From Candidatus Competibacteraceae bacterium (GTDB taxonomy: Bacteria; Pseudomonadota; Gammaproteobacteria; Competibacterales; Competibacteraceae), in NCBI GenBank assembly GCA_016712625.1, contig JADJQQ010000004.1:124001-188000 (forward strand): 64,000 nucleotides of DNA. Direction: 5' to 3'. Below are positions 35,301-44,625 of the stretch, piece after piece. The stretch's first letter is position 1. Each line of letters starts with the position of its first letter. Under the pieces are notes generated by a model. It did not search any database. It was not told the DNA's origin and saw only the letters and a list, made by a program, of their open reading frames with translations. A program made the position numbers and the translations under genes.

Positions 35301-37291
35301 TGCTGAGTGGCGTCGAGCTGCCGCAGCATGACTTGGCCGTGCGTCCAGGCCAGATCGAATACCCGATCCGCCAGTCGCCGGTCTTGATATTTACCGATCA
35401 GACTCCAAACCACCTCGCGGTTTTCACCCGCCCCGCAGACCAGATCCACTGTCGCGCTTTGCTCGGGTGCAAGCGTGATCCGACAGCGGATGGCGGCGAT
35501 TGGATCCAGCACCGAACCCGCGCTGCCAGACAGTGCGCCGTTTTGCGCCAGCGCCGCCGGCTCGGCGGCGGTGCGGCCGCGCCCGATAAACCGCATCCGG
35601 TCGGTTTCATAAGACAGCTCGCTGATGGCTTCACCCCGCGCGGCCATCAGGAAGAACATCCACGGCGGCCGCTCTTCGGGCGACCGAGGCCGGCGGGTGC
35701 AAAGGATCGCTGGTTGTGGGTGCAGGATTTCGGTTTGAGCGAACAAATTGCTGAACGCCGGGTGCAACGCATCGGCGGCGGGCACGGCCAGCACCAATTC
35801 GGCGTAACTGGTCAGTTCAATGACCCGACGGGTTTGGGAGCGATTGCTGATCCGAATCCGGCGCAGTTCGATATCATCCTCGGGCGAGACCGCGATCTCG
35901 GTGTACGTTTCGATCCCATGATCGCCGCGGCGAAACTCGGCCCGGCCCTCGGTGAAAATTGCCTCGTAGCTCTCTGCTTCCTTGAGGGTCGGTTGGTGGG
36001 CGACCGACCAGAATACGCCGCTATCCGCATCGCGCACGTAGCAGAATGTCCCCCAATGATCGCGGGTCGTGTCTTCTCGCCAGCGGGTGAGCGCCAAATC
36101 CTTCCAGCGGCTGTAGCCGCCGCCCGCATTGGTGACCATCACATGGTAGCGGCCGTTGGACAGCAACTGCGCTTCGGGGATCGGCGTGTCGGGGCGGTTG
36201 AACGCCCGGATCGACCCCTCTAGGCTGCCCTCGCCCAGCGGACTCGCCGTCAGCTCGCCGGTCGTGTGCGAATGGAACGCAACGGCCTTGGGAATCCGCT
36301 CCTGCAACAGCAGCGCGGTCGCCTGAAACGACGGCACCGCTTCGAAACGCTTTTGCATCGGACGGTCCAACAAGAGATACGCCAGCGCCAGAAAACTCAT
36401 ACCCTGATGGTGGGCCATGTACGAGCGCACCACGGCGTGCGATTGCCCGCGCGGTAATCGAGAAGGTGTGTAATCGATGGCCTCGTAGAAACCATATTTG
36501 CCGGTGAACCCGTTGGCGGCGAGGCGTTGTAAATTGGCGCAGGCCGCTTCGGGATCGACCATCAATGCCAAGGCGGTGGCGTACGGCGCGATGACCAGAT
36601 CTGAAGCCAGCCCGCGCTTCAAACCTAAACCGGGCACGCCGAAGGCGCGGTATTGATAGTTAAGTCGGGCGTCAACCGCGTTGTAGCCAGATTCTGATAC
36701 GCCCCAGGGCACGCCGCGTTGCCGGCCGTATTCGAGCTGGCGGGCGACCACCACCTCGTAGGTTTGATCAAGCAGCGTATGGCGATAGGTGGGCATTACC
36801 AGCAGCGGCATTAAATACTCGAACATTGAGCCGCTCCAGGAGATCAGGGCCGGCTCGCCCGCCTCGACGCTCAACAGCCGCCCTAACGCAAACCAGCTCT
36901 CCTTGGGCAGTTGCCCTTGGGCTATGGCCGCGAACACACCCAAGCGGACCTCCGAGGCCAGCAAATCGTAATAACTGGCGTCCCGGCGTCGGTCGTTGAG
37001 GTTATAACCGATCGCCAGCAGGTGCTGGGATTTGTCGTACAGAAAATCGTAATCCATTTGCGCCAGTTCGCCGGCATGCATTGCCATCTGCTCGATAGCG
37101 GCGATCCGTTCGCTAGCGTGTCGGCTGGCGGCTTGCAGAGCCGGCCAGATCGCATCCAGCCGCTCGCGCTCTTCGGCCGCCAGCTCCGATTCCAGTTTGG
37201 CCAGTTGGCGCAATGTCGGGATGCTGTTTGAGAGAACCTCACCGAATCCGCCCGGTTTTCCCGATAAAGTGACCCACGGCGCGAGCGCCAA
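32333..37291 (-). CDS. ndvB: Cyclic beta-1,2-glucan synthase, C-terminal part (frameshifted)
   Basis: Carries the second half of NdvB/ChvB: first the rest of the glycoamylase-like domain (YNLNDRRRDASYYDLLASE, FALGRLLS, WSGSMFEYLMPLLV, YGFYEAIDYTPSRLP, SYMAHHQGMSFLAL), then two carbohydrate-binding and GH94 phosphorylase-like regions ending with GDWNDGMNLVG, NGGQYTHSAVWATMAFA and GSAGWLYRLIVESLLGL. GH94 trims and sets the glucan length. The frame continues upstream of 37291 without stop as DWAQALTHQCRNQFEEVLAL, so the start shown is only the first possible start codon. It is the continuation of the gene at 37324-41001. Confidence 0.9.
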   Translation of the reverse strand: MALAPWVTLSGKPGGFGEVLSNSIPTLRQLAKLESELAAEERERLDAIWPALQAASRHASERIAAIEQMAMHAGELAQMDYDFLYDKSQHLLAIGYNLNDRRRDASYYDLLASEVRLGVFAAIAQGQLPKESWFALGRLLSVEAGEPALISWSGSMFEYLMPLLVMPTYRHTLLDQTYEVVVARQLEYGRQRGVPWGVSESGYNAVDARLNYQYRAFGVPGLGLKRGLASDLVIAPYATALALMVDPEAACANLQRLAANGFTGKYGFYEAIDYTPSRLPRGQSHAVVRSYMAHHQGMSFLALAYLLLDRPMQKRFEAVPSFQATALLLQERIPKAVAFHSHTTGELTASPLGEGSLEGSIRAFNRPDTPIPEAQLLSNGRYHVMVTNAGGGYSRWKDLALTRWREDTTRDHWGTFCYVRDADSGVFWSVAHQPTLKEAESYEAIFTEGRAEFRRGDHGIETYTEIAVSPEDDIELRRIRISNRSQTRRVIELTSYAELVLAVPAADALHPAFSNLFAQTEILHPQPAILCTRRPRSPEERPPWMFFLMAARGEAISELSYETDRMRFIGRGRTAAEPAALAQNGALSGSAGSVLDPIAAIRCRITLAPEQSATVDLVCGAGENREVVWSLIGKYQDRRLADRVFDLAWTHGQVMLRQLDATQHDAQLYAQLASSVLYANASLRAEASIISQNRRGQSGLWGYAISGDAPIVLLRIGDGTQIELVRQLVQAHAYWRLKGLTVDLVIWNEDHAGYRQQLQDQILGLISAGIEAQMIDRPGGIFVRPADQISHEDQILFQTVARAIISDSRGTLAEQINRRVLLQKRIPDFHPLRVHPPAPPTPPPSRDLAFFNGLGGFTEDGHEYVITTSRERTTPAPWANVLANRQFGAVISENGLGYTWCENAHMFRLTPWRNDPVTDASGELFYLRDEESGHCWSPTPLPRRGADPYISRHGFGYSVFEHFEGAIQSELWIYVAIDAPVKFWTLKVRNTSSQPRRLSATGYIEWVLGDLRPKSIPYVFTEIDPATGALFARNPYNTEFADHLAFFDVDDLDRTVTGDRAEFFGRNGRPENPAALSRERLSGKVGVALDPCAAIQVTFDLAAGQEREIVFRLGVAGRRGADDASTLVHHYRGAPAARSALEAVWRFWNHTLSAVQVETPDRSLNVLINGWLVYQIMACRLWARSGYYQSGGAFGFRDQLQDVMALVHVQPALLREQVLLCAAHQFVEGDVQHWWHPPSNRGVRTRCSDDYLWLPLATARYVLTTGDTGVLEESVPFLEGRPVLAGEDSYYDLPIQSEEMASLYQHCTRAVLRGIDLLGERGLPLMGAGDWNDGMNLVGIHGKGESVWLGFFLYEVLMRFSEVARLQGDLDFVEHCQQQAARLQQNIKEHGWDGAWYRRAYFDDGTPLGSANNVECQIDSISQSWSVLSGASDEARARLAMEALDARLVRRDKGLIQLLDPPFDTSDLNPGYIKGYVPGVRENGGQYTHSAVWATMAFAALDDRKRAWELLGMINPINHALTLEAVATYKVEPYVVAADVYGVEPHIGRGGWSWYTGSAGWLYRLIVESLLGLRLEVDTLHFAPCLPVDWEGFKIHYRYRATIYHITVTQLMAAKGELKITVDGVKQAKRSLPLRDDHQEHTVEVEISSGRA

Positions 37292-37323
37292 TACCTCTTC
37301 GAATTGATTGCGGCATTGGTGGG

Positions 37324-40300
37324 TCAGCGCTTGCGCCCAGTCTCGCGTCGCGTGATCCGTCGCCGCGAGTTTGCCGACCCCGCCTCGGCGCTAGCGGTTA
37401 ATGCTTCCAGGTGTTCCCGCAGCGCGGTGAGCGTGATGGGACGATTTTGCGAAGCGTGTTCCAGATCCTGCTGAAATTGTACAAATGGGGTGGGAAGATC
37501 GTTCTGGAGGGCGTCCGCCAGAATGCGCCATGTGTCTTGCAGCCCTTCGATCCACCGCGACCCCAGCATCGGTTCATCGATCAAGGCGCGCAGGCCCGCT
37601 TGCAAGACCAGCAAATGGCCGGCAAGATTACCGCTGTCCACCGATGAAATGTAGATGGGGTGTAGCGGTTTTAGCGACTGCGTGTCATACCAGTTGTAGA
37701 AATGCCCCCGATACCGCTTCAGGCTGGACATCGCGCGCAGCGCGCATCCAGTGCGGTCGATGACCTCTCGTACCGTGCTATAGCCGAAATCGTAGGCGGT
37801 CAAATTCGCCAGCAGCGACAGGCCAATGTTGGTCGGCGAAGTCCGGTGGGCGATGACCTCGGGCCGCTCCTGATAATTATCCGGCGGTAGCCAATAATCC
37901 TCCGGGCCAACGAAAGTCTCGAAGAAACGCCAGGTCTTGCGAGATACGGCGCGCAGAAACAGCTGTTGCTCGGCCGTCAAGCGTGCCGGCTGACGCGCCA
38001 GAGGCTGGCTCAACCACCAGGCCAGCGCGGGCGATGCCGCCCAGAGCAGTAAGATGGGGCCGGCTACGGTCAATGCGGCGGGATTGAAGACGACCAACGC
38101 CAACGTGATCAGCGCCGCGCTGGCCGGCGCGCTCGCCATCATCCGGTAGAACGCGGCCAAATCCAGACGCTTCTGGATGGCCGCGTCAGTCGATGGGGTC
38201 CATTCCAGCAAGCCTTGCCGGCTGACGGCCATCCGCCAACAGGTGCGCGCGATCGCGTCCAGACTAAAAAACGCCTCGTGCGGCAGGTAGGCGATGGTGA
38301 ACAGACCGTGCGTTAATTGCTGGAGCATCGAGCTCGTGATCGCTCCAAGATGCTGGCGCCAGCCGACATCGCCGGGTTTGCGCAACAGCCCCGGCAGCGC
38401 GGTGATCACCGGCGGCAACAACAGGATGCCGAGCGCGGCCAAAGTCCAAAGCCAAGGCGACGCCAAGGCCAGCCACCCCAGCGCTAACAACAGGACGAGC
38501 GCGGCCGGCGTCAAGCTGCGCCGCAGGTTATCAAATATTTTCCAGCGCGACAGAGCGGTTAGCGGATTGCTCCGATAGCGCCCATCGCCGTCGGGCACGC
38601 GGGGCAGCAACCACTGCGCGATTTGCCAGTCGCCGCGAATCCAGCGATGGCGGCGGCTCACATCCAAACTGTACGAGGCCGGATATTCCTCGTACAACTG
38701 GACGTCGCTCAGCAAGCCCGAACGAGCGTAACAACCTTCCAGCAGGTCGTGGCTGAGAATTCGGTTTTCGGGAAAGCGCCCCGCTAGTGATCGCTCGAAA
38801 GCGTCGACATCGTAAATACCCTTGCCGATGAAGGAGCCTTCTCGAAACCAGTCCTGATACACGTCGGAAACCGCTCGAGTGTACGGGTCGATGCCGGCGT
38901 CGCCGCTGTGCAACCAAGCGTAGCGCGACCGGTTCATTCCGGTCAGGCTCACGGTGACGCGGGGTTGCAGGATGCCGTAACCTTCGCGGACCCGCTGCCG
39001 CTCTTCATCGTACCGCGCTCGATTCAGCGGGTGCGCCATCACTCCAACCATCTCCCGCGCCGCATCGCGCGGCAGTTGGGTGTCGGTATCCAGGGTGATC
39101 ACGTAGCGGACGTTTTCCAGGATCGCGGTATCGCCGACGATCCGCGCGAAGCGATCTCCGGCGTCACCACGCAGCAAGGCGTTCAGATCGCCCAATTTGC
39201 CCCGCTTGCGCTCGTAGCCCATCCAAATCCGCTCCCGCGGATTCCAGCGGCGCGCTCGATGGAATAGAAAGAAGACGTGCTCGTCCCGAAGTCGCGGGTA
39301 TTTTGCATTTAGAGTTTCGACGCCCCGCGCGATGGCTTGCACCAAGCCTTCATCGTCCGGCAACGTCTGCTCGGTTGCATCGCGAAAATCAGTCAACAAG
39401 CCAACATGCAGATTGGCGTCCGAATTGGCCAGAAATCGAACTTCCAGCGCTTCGAGCAATTCCTCGACATTTTGCGGGCTGGTAATCAAGGTTGGCGTCA
39501 CCACCAGGGTACGCGCCGTTGGTGGAATGCCATGGGAAAAATCCAAGCGCGGCAACGTAATCGGCGTGATCAATATGGTCACTAGCCAGTTGGTCAGCGC
39601 TACCGCCAGATGGCTGGCCGCCACTGCCGCCAAGATACCCAGAGTTACTAGCAAGCCAACCGGCGCACCCTCGGCCTGAGGGCGTTCCAATAAGCCGGCG
39701 ACAACCAGCGCCGTCAGCGCAATGATCGCGCCGAGATAGACCGCTAGAGGAATTTTCCGGCTCTTGCGCGCTAACGTCCGCAGCGCGCCGAAGTGGACCT
39801 GAGCGCGGGACTCAAGTTGAGGTAATCCTTCCGCGATCAGGTAATAGCCGACATGCGCGCTCCGATCGCCCCGCTTCACCTGAGCCGCGCGCTCCCGGGT
39901 CAGCTTGATTGCCTGGCTCGCCACCTCGAACTCGGAAAGCGGGCTGTTTTTCACCAGCTTCTCTACCGCGTGCCGGTAACAATCCCGGGTGGTGAAATCC
40001 ATCTGGCCGTAAATGCCGCTCGGATCTTGCCGCAACAGATTTTCGACCACGCTCAGCGTTTCCACAAACTCGCGCCAATCCATCGCGCCCAAGGCGCGCA
40101 GGCTGCCGATGCTGTTGCTGATGGAAACTTGATCGGCGGCCTGGTGTTGGGCCTCCAGCCGCACCGACTGCACGATGGTCGAATCCATCTCGGCGAGATG
40201 CTGCTCGACCCACGCCAGCGGCAGCGCCAATGCGACGCTTTGCCCGCGCAGCCGGCGCACCAATTCCGACACGAAAGCGCTTGACAGCGGCGGGTTTGAC

Positions 40301-41001
40301 CGCGCCATGTCCGCGACCACCAGCACCAGATTCTTCGGATCCTTTTCAGCCATCGCCGTCAGTTGGTTGACCCAACCGTCGGCCAGATCACGGTCAGCCG
40401 TGCTAGCGGCGATCCGGGTCGCTACCCGCCGGAGATTTTCGATCAGCGTTAAACGCAGCATGATCGGCACCGCCCACAATTCGCCCAGCTTGAGAGGCGA
40501 AATCGTTTGATAGGCCGCGATGAACCGGCTCAGCGTGTCCGGGTCCACCCGGCCGTCGCCGTGCGCGACGATTTCCAAGGCAAGGTCGTAGACTCTGGGC
40601 AGACCGGACGACGGGCCGCCGAGCAATTGCGGTAACTCCCGGCTATAGCGTTTGGGTAGATGTCGCTTGGCGGTGCGAATTTGCTCTTCGATCAAATAAA
40701 AATTATCCAGCAGCCATTCGCCGGCCGGCGCGATCCGCGAGTTCGCCGCGACGGCGGCGGTCAACAGCGCGCTCACTTCGGTCAGAATTCGCTCGTTTTC
40801 GGTCAGCCGGGCCAGGAGTGAATCCGGGGCTTGCGTGGGCGTTAGGCGATGGGAAGCGGCCAAGTGCTTGCCGTGTTGCTCCATTTGCGCGGCGCTGAAC
40901 AATTCCGCGCGCAACGGCGGATCATCGGTGGGGCGGGGCGGGGTCGGATCCTTGCTGAGGAGGCGCATTTTTAGCGCGAGCAGCGTTTCATGAATAGCCA
41001 T
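37324..41001 (-). CDS. ndvB: Cyclic beta-1,2-glucan synthase, N-terminal part (frameshifted)
   Basis: The 1,225-aa frame has the N-terminal domain of ChvB/NdvB, about six transmembrane segments (for example IPLAVYLGAIIALTALVVAG and the pair near residues 860-890), and the GT84 glycosyltransferase with DEHVFFLFHRARRWN, YVITLDTDTQLPRDAA, RNRLSHDLLEG-like NRILSHDLLEGCYARSG and RHRWIRGDWQIAQWLLP. The start of the glycoamylase domain follows (WRFFETFVGPEDYWLPPDNY, SSVDSGNLAGHLL). The frame is lost near 37385-37420, where a G-run occurs, and stops at 37324. Both parts give about 2,889 aa, the family length. The product makes periplasmic cyclic glucans for osmotic adaptation or host interaction. Confidence 0.93.
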   Translation of the reverse strand: MAIHETLLALKMRLLSKDPTPPRPTDDPPLRAELFSAAQMEQHGKHLAASHRLTPTQAPDSLLARLTENERILTEVSALLTAAVAANSRIAPAGEWLLDNFYLIEEQIRTAKRHLPKRYSRELPQLLGGPSSGLPRVYDLALEIVAHGDGRVDPDTLSRFIAAYQTISPLKLGELWAVPIMLRLTLIENLRRVATRIAASTADRDLADGWVNQLTAMAEKDPKNLVLVVADMARSNPPLSSAFVSELVRRLRGQSVALALPLAWVEQHLAEMDSTIVQSVRLEAQHQAADQVSISNSIGSLRALGAMDWREFVETLSVVENLLRQDPSGIYGQMDFTTRDCYRHAVEKLVKNSPLSEFEVASQAIKLTRERAAQVKRGDRSAHVGYYLIAEGLPQLESRAQVHFGALRTLARKSRKIPLAVYLGAIIALTALVVAGLLERPQAEGAPVGLLVTLGILAAVAASHLAVALTNWLVTILITPITLPRLDFSHGIPPTARTLVVTPTLITSPQNVEELLEALEVRFLANSDANLHVGLLTDFRDATEQTLPDDEGLVQAIARGVETLNAKYPRLRDEHVFFLFHRARRWNPRERIWMGYERKRGKLGDLNALLRGDAGDRFARIVGDTAILENVRYVITLDTDTQLPRDAAREMVGVMAHPLNRARYDEERQRVREGYGILQPRVTVSLTGMNRSRYAWLHSGDAGIDPYTRAVSDVYQDWFREGSFIGKGIYDVDAFERSLAGRFPENRILSHDLLEGCYARSGLLSDVQLYEEYPASYSLDVSRRHRWIRGDWQIAQWLLPRVPDGDGRYRSNPLTALSRWKIFDNLRRSLTPAALVLLLALGWLALASPWLWTLAALGILLLPPVITALPGLLRKPGDVGWRQHLGAITSSMLQQLTHGLFTIAYLPHEAFFSLDAIARTCWRMAVSRQGLLEWTPSTDAAIQKRLDLAAFYRMMASAPASAALITLALVVFNPAALTVAGPILLLWAASPALAWWLSQPLARQPARLTAEQQLFLRAVSRKTWRFFETFVGPEDYWLPPDNYQERPEVIAHRTSPTNIGLSLLANLTAYDFGYSTVREVIDRTGCALRAMSSLKRYRGHFYNWYDTQSLKPLHPIYISSVDSGNLAGHLLVLQAGLRALIDEPMLGSRWIEGLQDTWRILADALQNDLPTPFVQFQQDLEHASQNRPITLTALREHLEALTASAEAGSANSRRRITRRETGRKR

Positions 41002-41227
41002 GATGGGCGTCTTTATCGAGTGTCGTCACTGACGCGAACGGGTTTTCAGACCGGCTACCCAAACGTCGTTCGCGACGATCGAGGTGCGGTTTGTAGCGAG
41101 CGGCCGAATGGCCGCCATGGCTTTTATGGCTTTTTTGATCCGGCGTTGGCCGGGTGGTTCATGACCGCCGCCTCAAGCTCGGGCAGCGAATTGCAAGTGG
41201 CGCAAAATAAGTATCAAAAGAAAAATA

Positions 41228-42058
41228 TTATGAACAAGTTATAATTTGCCAGCGGCTTGTTTTAGCGAGCAGTTGTTCATTGAGACCGTAAAGTTGGTCC
41301 AGCAGCGTGACTTGTAAGGTACCGGGCCCCGTGGCCTCGGCCGCCGCAAGTTCGCCCGCTGTCCCAAACACTGCCAGCGCCGCCGCCGTGGCCGTCAAAG
41401 CGTCCTGCTCCACCGCTAGAAACGCACCGATGACCGCCGTTGCTGAGCAGCCGAGCCCAGTCACTCGCGCCATTAGCGGATGGCCATTGTCGATGGCGAT
41501 CACCCGTTGGCCGTCGGTCACGTAATCCACCGCGCCTGTAATCGCGACCGTGGCGCGAGCACGAACCGCCAGGTGCCGCGCCGCCTCCAGCGCCGCGTCC
41601 GATCCTTGCGTGCTATCCACCCCTTTCCCCTGACCCCGTTCCAGCGCCAGCGCCAAGATTTCCGAGGCGTTGCCGCGGATCACGTTTGGCCCAAGGCCCG
41701 CCAGTGCCGCCGCCGCCGCCCGTCGGTAGGGCGTCGCGCCCGCGCCCACCGGATCGAGAATCCAAGGTACGCCAGCCGCCTTGGCCTTTATCGCCGCCAG
41801 CTTGCAGGCCGCGATCTGTTCCGAATACAGCGTGCCAATATTGATGACCAACGCTTGACTGATGGCGACAAAATCTTCCACCTCGTCGCTGGAATGCACC
41901 ATCGCTGGCGACGCGCCGAGCGCCAGCAAGGCGTTGGCGGTGTTGTTCATCACCACGAAATTGGTAATGTTATGCACCAGCGGCTGGCGTTCGCGCACGG
42001 CGCTTAGAAGCTTCCAGAGGGTTTCGGCTGTCAGGCTCACGGTAATTTCAGGCGTCAA
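41228..42058 (-). CDS. thiM: Hydroxyethylthiazole kinase
   Basis: Salvage enzyme of thiamine synthesis that phosphorylates 4-methyl-5-(2-hydroxyethyl)thiazole. Family signatures: PLVHNITNFVVMNNTANALLA, LGASPAMVHSSDEVEDF, WILDPVGAGATPYR, VIRGNASEI and ITGAVDYVTDG, with the catalytic cysteine region VTGLGCSATAVIGAFLA. The frame starts at a TTG overlapping the guaC end by 11 bp; a GTG six codons later is possible. It follows guaC closely and is probably co-transcribed. No other thi gene is in the window. Confidence 0.94.
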   Translation of the reverse strand: MTPEITVSLTAETLWKLLSAVRERQPLVHNITNFVVMNNTANALLALGASPAMVHSSDEVEDFVAISQALVINIGTLYSEQIAACKLAAIKAKAAGVPWILDPVGAGATPYRRAAAAALAGLGPNVIRGNASEILALALERGQGKGVDSTQGSDAALEAARHLAVRARATVAITGAVDYVTDGQRVIAIDNGHPLMARVTGLGCSATAVIGAFLAVEQDALTATAAALAVFGTAGELAAAEATGPGTLQVTLLDQLYGLNEQLLAKTSRWQIITCS

Positions 42059-43091
42059 AAATGGGATTGTGCTGTTCGGCCACCCGTATGAAGGTGGTGC
42101 GTTTGGTCAGTTCCTTTAACTGGGCCGCGCCAACGTAAGTGCAGGCCGAGCGCAGTCCGCCGAGAATATCCCTGGCTGTATCCGCCACCGGCCCGCGATA
42201 AGGCACGACCACGGTTTTGCCTTCGGAGGCGCGATATTCCGCTACTCCGCCGCTGTATTTCTCCATGGCCGTGCGCGAACTCATGCCGTAGAACTGTACT
42301 AATCGTTGGCCGTCTTGCTCCAGAATCTCGCCGCCGCCCTCGTCGTGCCCCGCCAGCATGCCGCCTAGCATCACAAAATCCGCTCCCGCGCCGAAAGCCT
42401 TGGCGACATCGCCGGCGCAGGTGCAACCACCGTCCGAAATGATCTGGCCGGACAGGCCGTGCGCGGCGTCGGCGCATTCGATGATCGCCGACAGCTGCGG
42501 GTAGCCGACTCCGGTCTTGACCCGCGTGGTGCAGACCGAGCCCGGACCGATGCCGACCTTGACGATATCCGCGCCTGACAGCAGCAACTGCTCGACCATC
42601 TCGCCGGTCACAACGTTGCCCGCCATGATGATTTTATCGGGGTAACGCTGCCGTACCTTGGCGATCTGAGCAACGAAATACTCGGAATAGCCGTTCGCGA
42701 CGTCCATGCAAATAAACGACAAATCCGGCTGACGCGTCAGAACCTGATCGAGCTTGGCCAAATCGCTCTCAAGAATGCCTGTGCTGACCGCAACGTGCGC
42801 CAGCCAGCCTTTGTTCGGTAACGAGGCGCTGAAGGCGGTCCATTCTTCCGGGGTGTAATGCTTGCGCGCCGCCGTGAACAGGCCCTGTGCCGCCAAAGCG
42901 GCCGCCATCGCGAACGTACCCACATTATCCATGTTGGCCGCCATGATCGGGACACCGCTCCAGCTCCGCCCGGTATGCCGGAATTTGAAAGTCCGCTCCA
43001 AACTCACCTGAGAGCGGCTACCCAACGTCGAGCGTTTTGGCCGGATCAGCACATCCTTGAAGCCCAGCTTCAGATCGGCTTCGATGCGCAT
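42048..43091 (-). CDS. guaC: GMP reductase
   Basis: NADPH-dependent enzyme that deaminates GMP to IMP. The 347-aa sequence is very close to the E. coli type: DLKLGFKDVLIRPKRSTL at the start, MAANMDNVGTFAMA, and the catalytic-cysteine loop GPGSVCTTRVKTGVGYPQLS. FYGMSSRTAMEKY and VPYRGPVADT complete the IMPDH/GMPR barrel; no CBS insert is present, which separates it from IMP dehydrogenase. The ATG directly abuts the malQ stop codon. Confidence 0.96.
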   Translation of the reverse strand: MRIEADLKLGFKDVLIRPKRSTLGSRSQVSLERTFKFRHTGRSWSGVPIMAANMDNVGTFAMAAALAAQGLFTAARKHYTPEEWTAFSASLPNKGWLAHVAVSTGILESDLAKLDQVLTRQPDLSFICMDVANGYSEYFVAQIAKVRQRYPDKIIMAGNVVTGEMVEQLLLSGADIVKVGIGPGSVCTTRVKTGVGYPQLSAIIECADAAHGLSGQIISDGGCTCAGDVAKAFGAGADFVMLGGMLAGHDEGGGEILEQDGQRLVQFYGMSSRTAMEKYSGGVAEYRASEGKTVVVPYRGPVADTARDILGGLRSACTYVGAAQLKELTKRTTFIRVAEQHNPIFDA

Positions 43092-44561
43092 CTAGGCCCG
43101 TCCATACAGCGTCAGCAAATGCCGGTAATGGCCGGCTATCCCCGGCCCAACCTGATCCCACCGGAACCGCCAGCGCCAGTTTCCTTCCGCCACGCCAGGT
43201 TGGTTCATGCGATCCGCCCCACCGAGCGCCAGCACGTCTTGCATCGGCGCCACCGCTAACCGCGCTACCGAGGCGAATGCGGTTCGCACCAACGACTCCG
43301 GCATCTGTTCCGGGCTACTCCCCAAATAGCTAAAGACGTGATTGCTGGTTTGTTCGTCTAACTCCTCCAGCCAGCCCAGGGTCGTATTATTGTCGTGGGT
43401 GCCGGTGTAAACCACTGAATTGAGAATGTGATTGTGCGGCAGATACGGATTCTCCGCATCGCCGCCGAAAGCGAAATGCAGCACCTTCATACCGGGTAAG
43501 CCGTGCTTCTCGCGCAGGGCATCGACTGCGGGGGTGATGATCCCTAGATCCTCCGCCACCAGCGGCAAGCGCCCAAACTCAGCGCGCAGCGCCTGGAATA
43601 GCTCATCGCCCGGCGCCTCCCGCCAACGGCCCGACACGGCTGTTTCGGCGGTGGCCGGGATTTCCCAGTACGACTCCAGCCCGCGAAAATGATCGATCCG
43701 CAACAGATCGAACTGGGTCAATTGGGTGCGAATGCGCTCCTTCCACCACTGGAACCCATCGGCGCGCATCGATTCCCAGGCATAATGCGGATTACCCCAC
43801 AACTGGCCGGTGGCCGAGAAATAATCGGGCGGCACTCCGGCCACCACTTCCGGCCGTCCTTGCTCATCCAATAAAAAGCAATCACGCCGCGCCCACACAT
43901 CAGCGCTATCGTAGCCGACAAACAAGGGGATATCGCCAAAAATTAGAATGCCGCGCTGATTGGCATACTGCTTGAGCGCCGCCCATTGCCGATAAAATAG
44001 AAATTGCTCGAACTGACATTGCGCGATCAACTCGCCGGATTGCTGCCGGATCGCGGCCAGTGCATCCGAATGCCGGTCGCGCAACTCGCGTGGCCACTCA
44101 AACCATGCCGCTTGATTGCGGGACGCGCGGATCGCTTGAAAAAGGGCGTAATCGTCCAGCCAGCTTTGGCTTTGGGCTAAAAAATCATGGTACTCGCCCC
44201 AATTTCCGGCATTTTGAAAACCGTGACGCGCTTCGATCAAGCGCCGTTGCCGGTACGCCCAGCTATCCTCACCCTGGCTCGGCCCGCCGTCTGGGTGGAG
44301 CCAGCCCGCTTCAATTAAGGGTTCCAGCGCGATCAGGCGCGGATTGGCGGCGTGGACTGATTGGGCGGCGTAAGGCGATAGATCGGCGTGCGGCGGCGTC
44401 AGCGGTAGGGTTTGCCAGACCGTGAAACCGCACGCGGCCATGAACTCCACGAAGCGGAAGGCTTCCGGCCCCAAATCGCCGTTCCCATACCCTCCAGGAA
44501 GGGAGGTCGGGTGCAATAGCAATCCCGCGCGCCGTCTGTCGAATAGCGAGCCTTGGCTCAT
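43092..44561 (-). CDS. malQ: 4-alpha-glucanotransferase (amylomaltase)
   Basis: GH77 enzyme of 489 aa that transfers maltosyl/glucan segments between alpha-1,4-glucans. Recognised by RRAGLLLHPTSLPGGYGNGD at the N-terminus, FGDIPLFVGYDSADVWARRD, LRIDHFRGLESYWEIPA (catalytic Asp) and VAEDLGIITPAVDALR (acid/base Glu), YTGTHDNNTTLGWL. It is in the glycogen gene cluster downstream of glgC in the same direction and may handle the oligosaccharides released by GlgX. Confidence 0.96.
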   Translation of the reverse strand: MSQGSLFDRRRAGLLLHPTSLPGGYGNGDLGPEAFRFVEFMAACGFTVWQTLPLTPPHADLSPYAAQSVHAANPRLIALEPLIEAGWLHPDGGPSQGEDSWAYRQRRLIEARHGFQNAGNWGEYHDFLAQSQSWLDDYALFQAIRASRNQAAWFEWPRELRDRHSDALAAIRQQSGELIAQCQFEQFLFYRQWAALKQYANQRGILIFGDIPLFVGYDSADVWARRDCFLLDEQGRPEVVAGVPPDYFSATGQLWGNPHYAWESMRADGFQWWKERIRTQLTQFDLLRIDHFRGLESYWEIPATAETAVSGRWREAPGDELFQALRAEFGRLPLVAEDLGIITPAVDALREKHGLPGMKVLHFAFGGDAENPYLPHNHILNSVVYTGTHDNNTTLGWLEELDEQTSNHVFSYLGSSPEQMPESLVRTAFASVARLAVAPMQDVLALGGADRMNQPGVAEGNWRWRFRWDQVGPGIAGHYRHLLTLYGRA

Positions 44562-44625
44562 TGATGATCACTCCTTAAGCTTGTCAGTTGTTTTGTTATT
44601 TTGCAGCTTAGACGCCGTTAGTCTT

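Noticed and set aside
35868..35880. GATGATAT on the minus strand inside ndvB
   Set aside because: Only eight bases of the motif match and it is within a coding region.
34787..36223. 478-codon plus-strand frame opposite ndvB
   Set aside because: Antisense shadow of the GH94 region; no recognisable motif.
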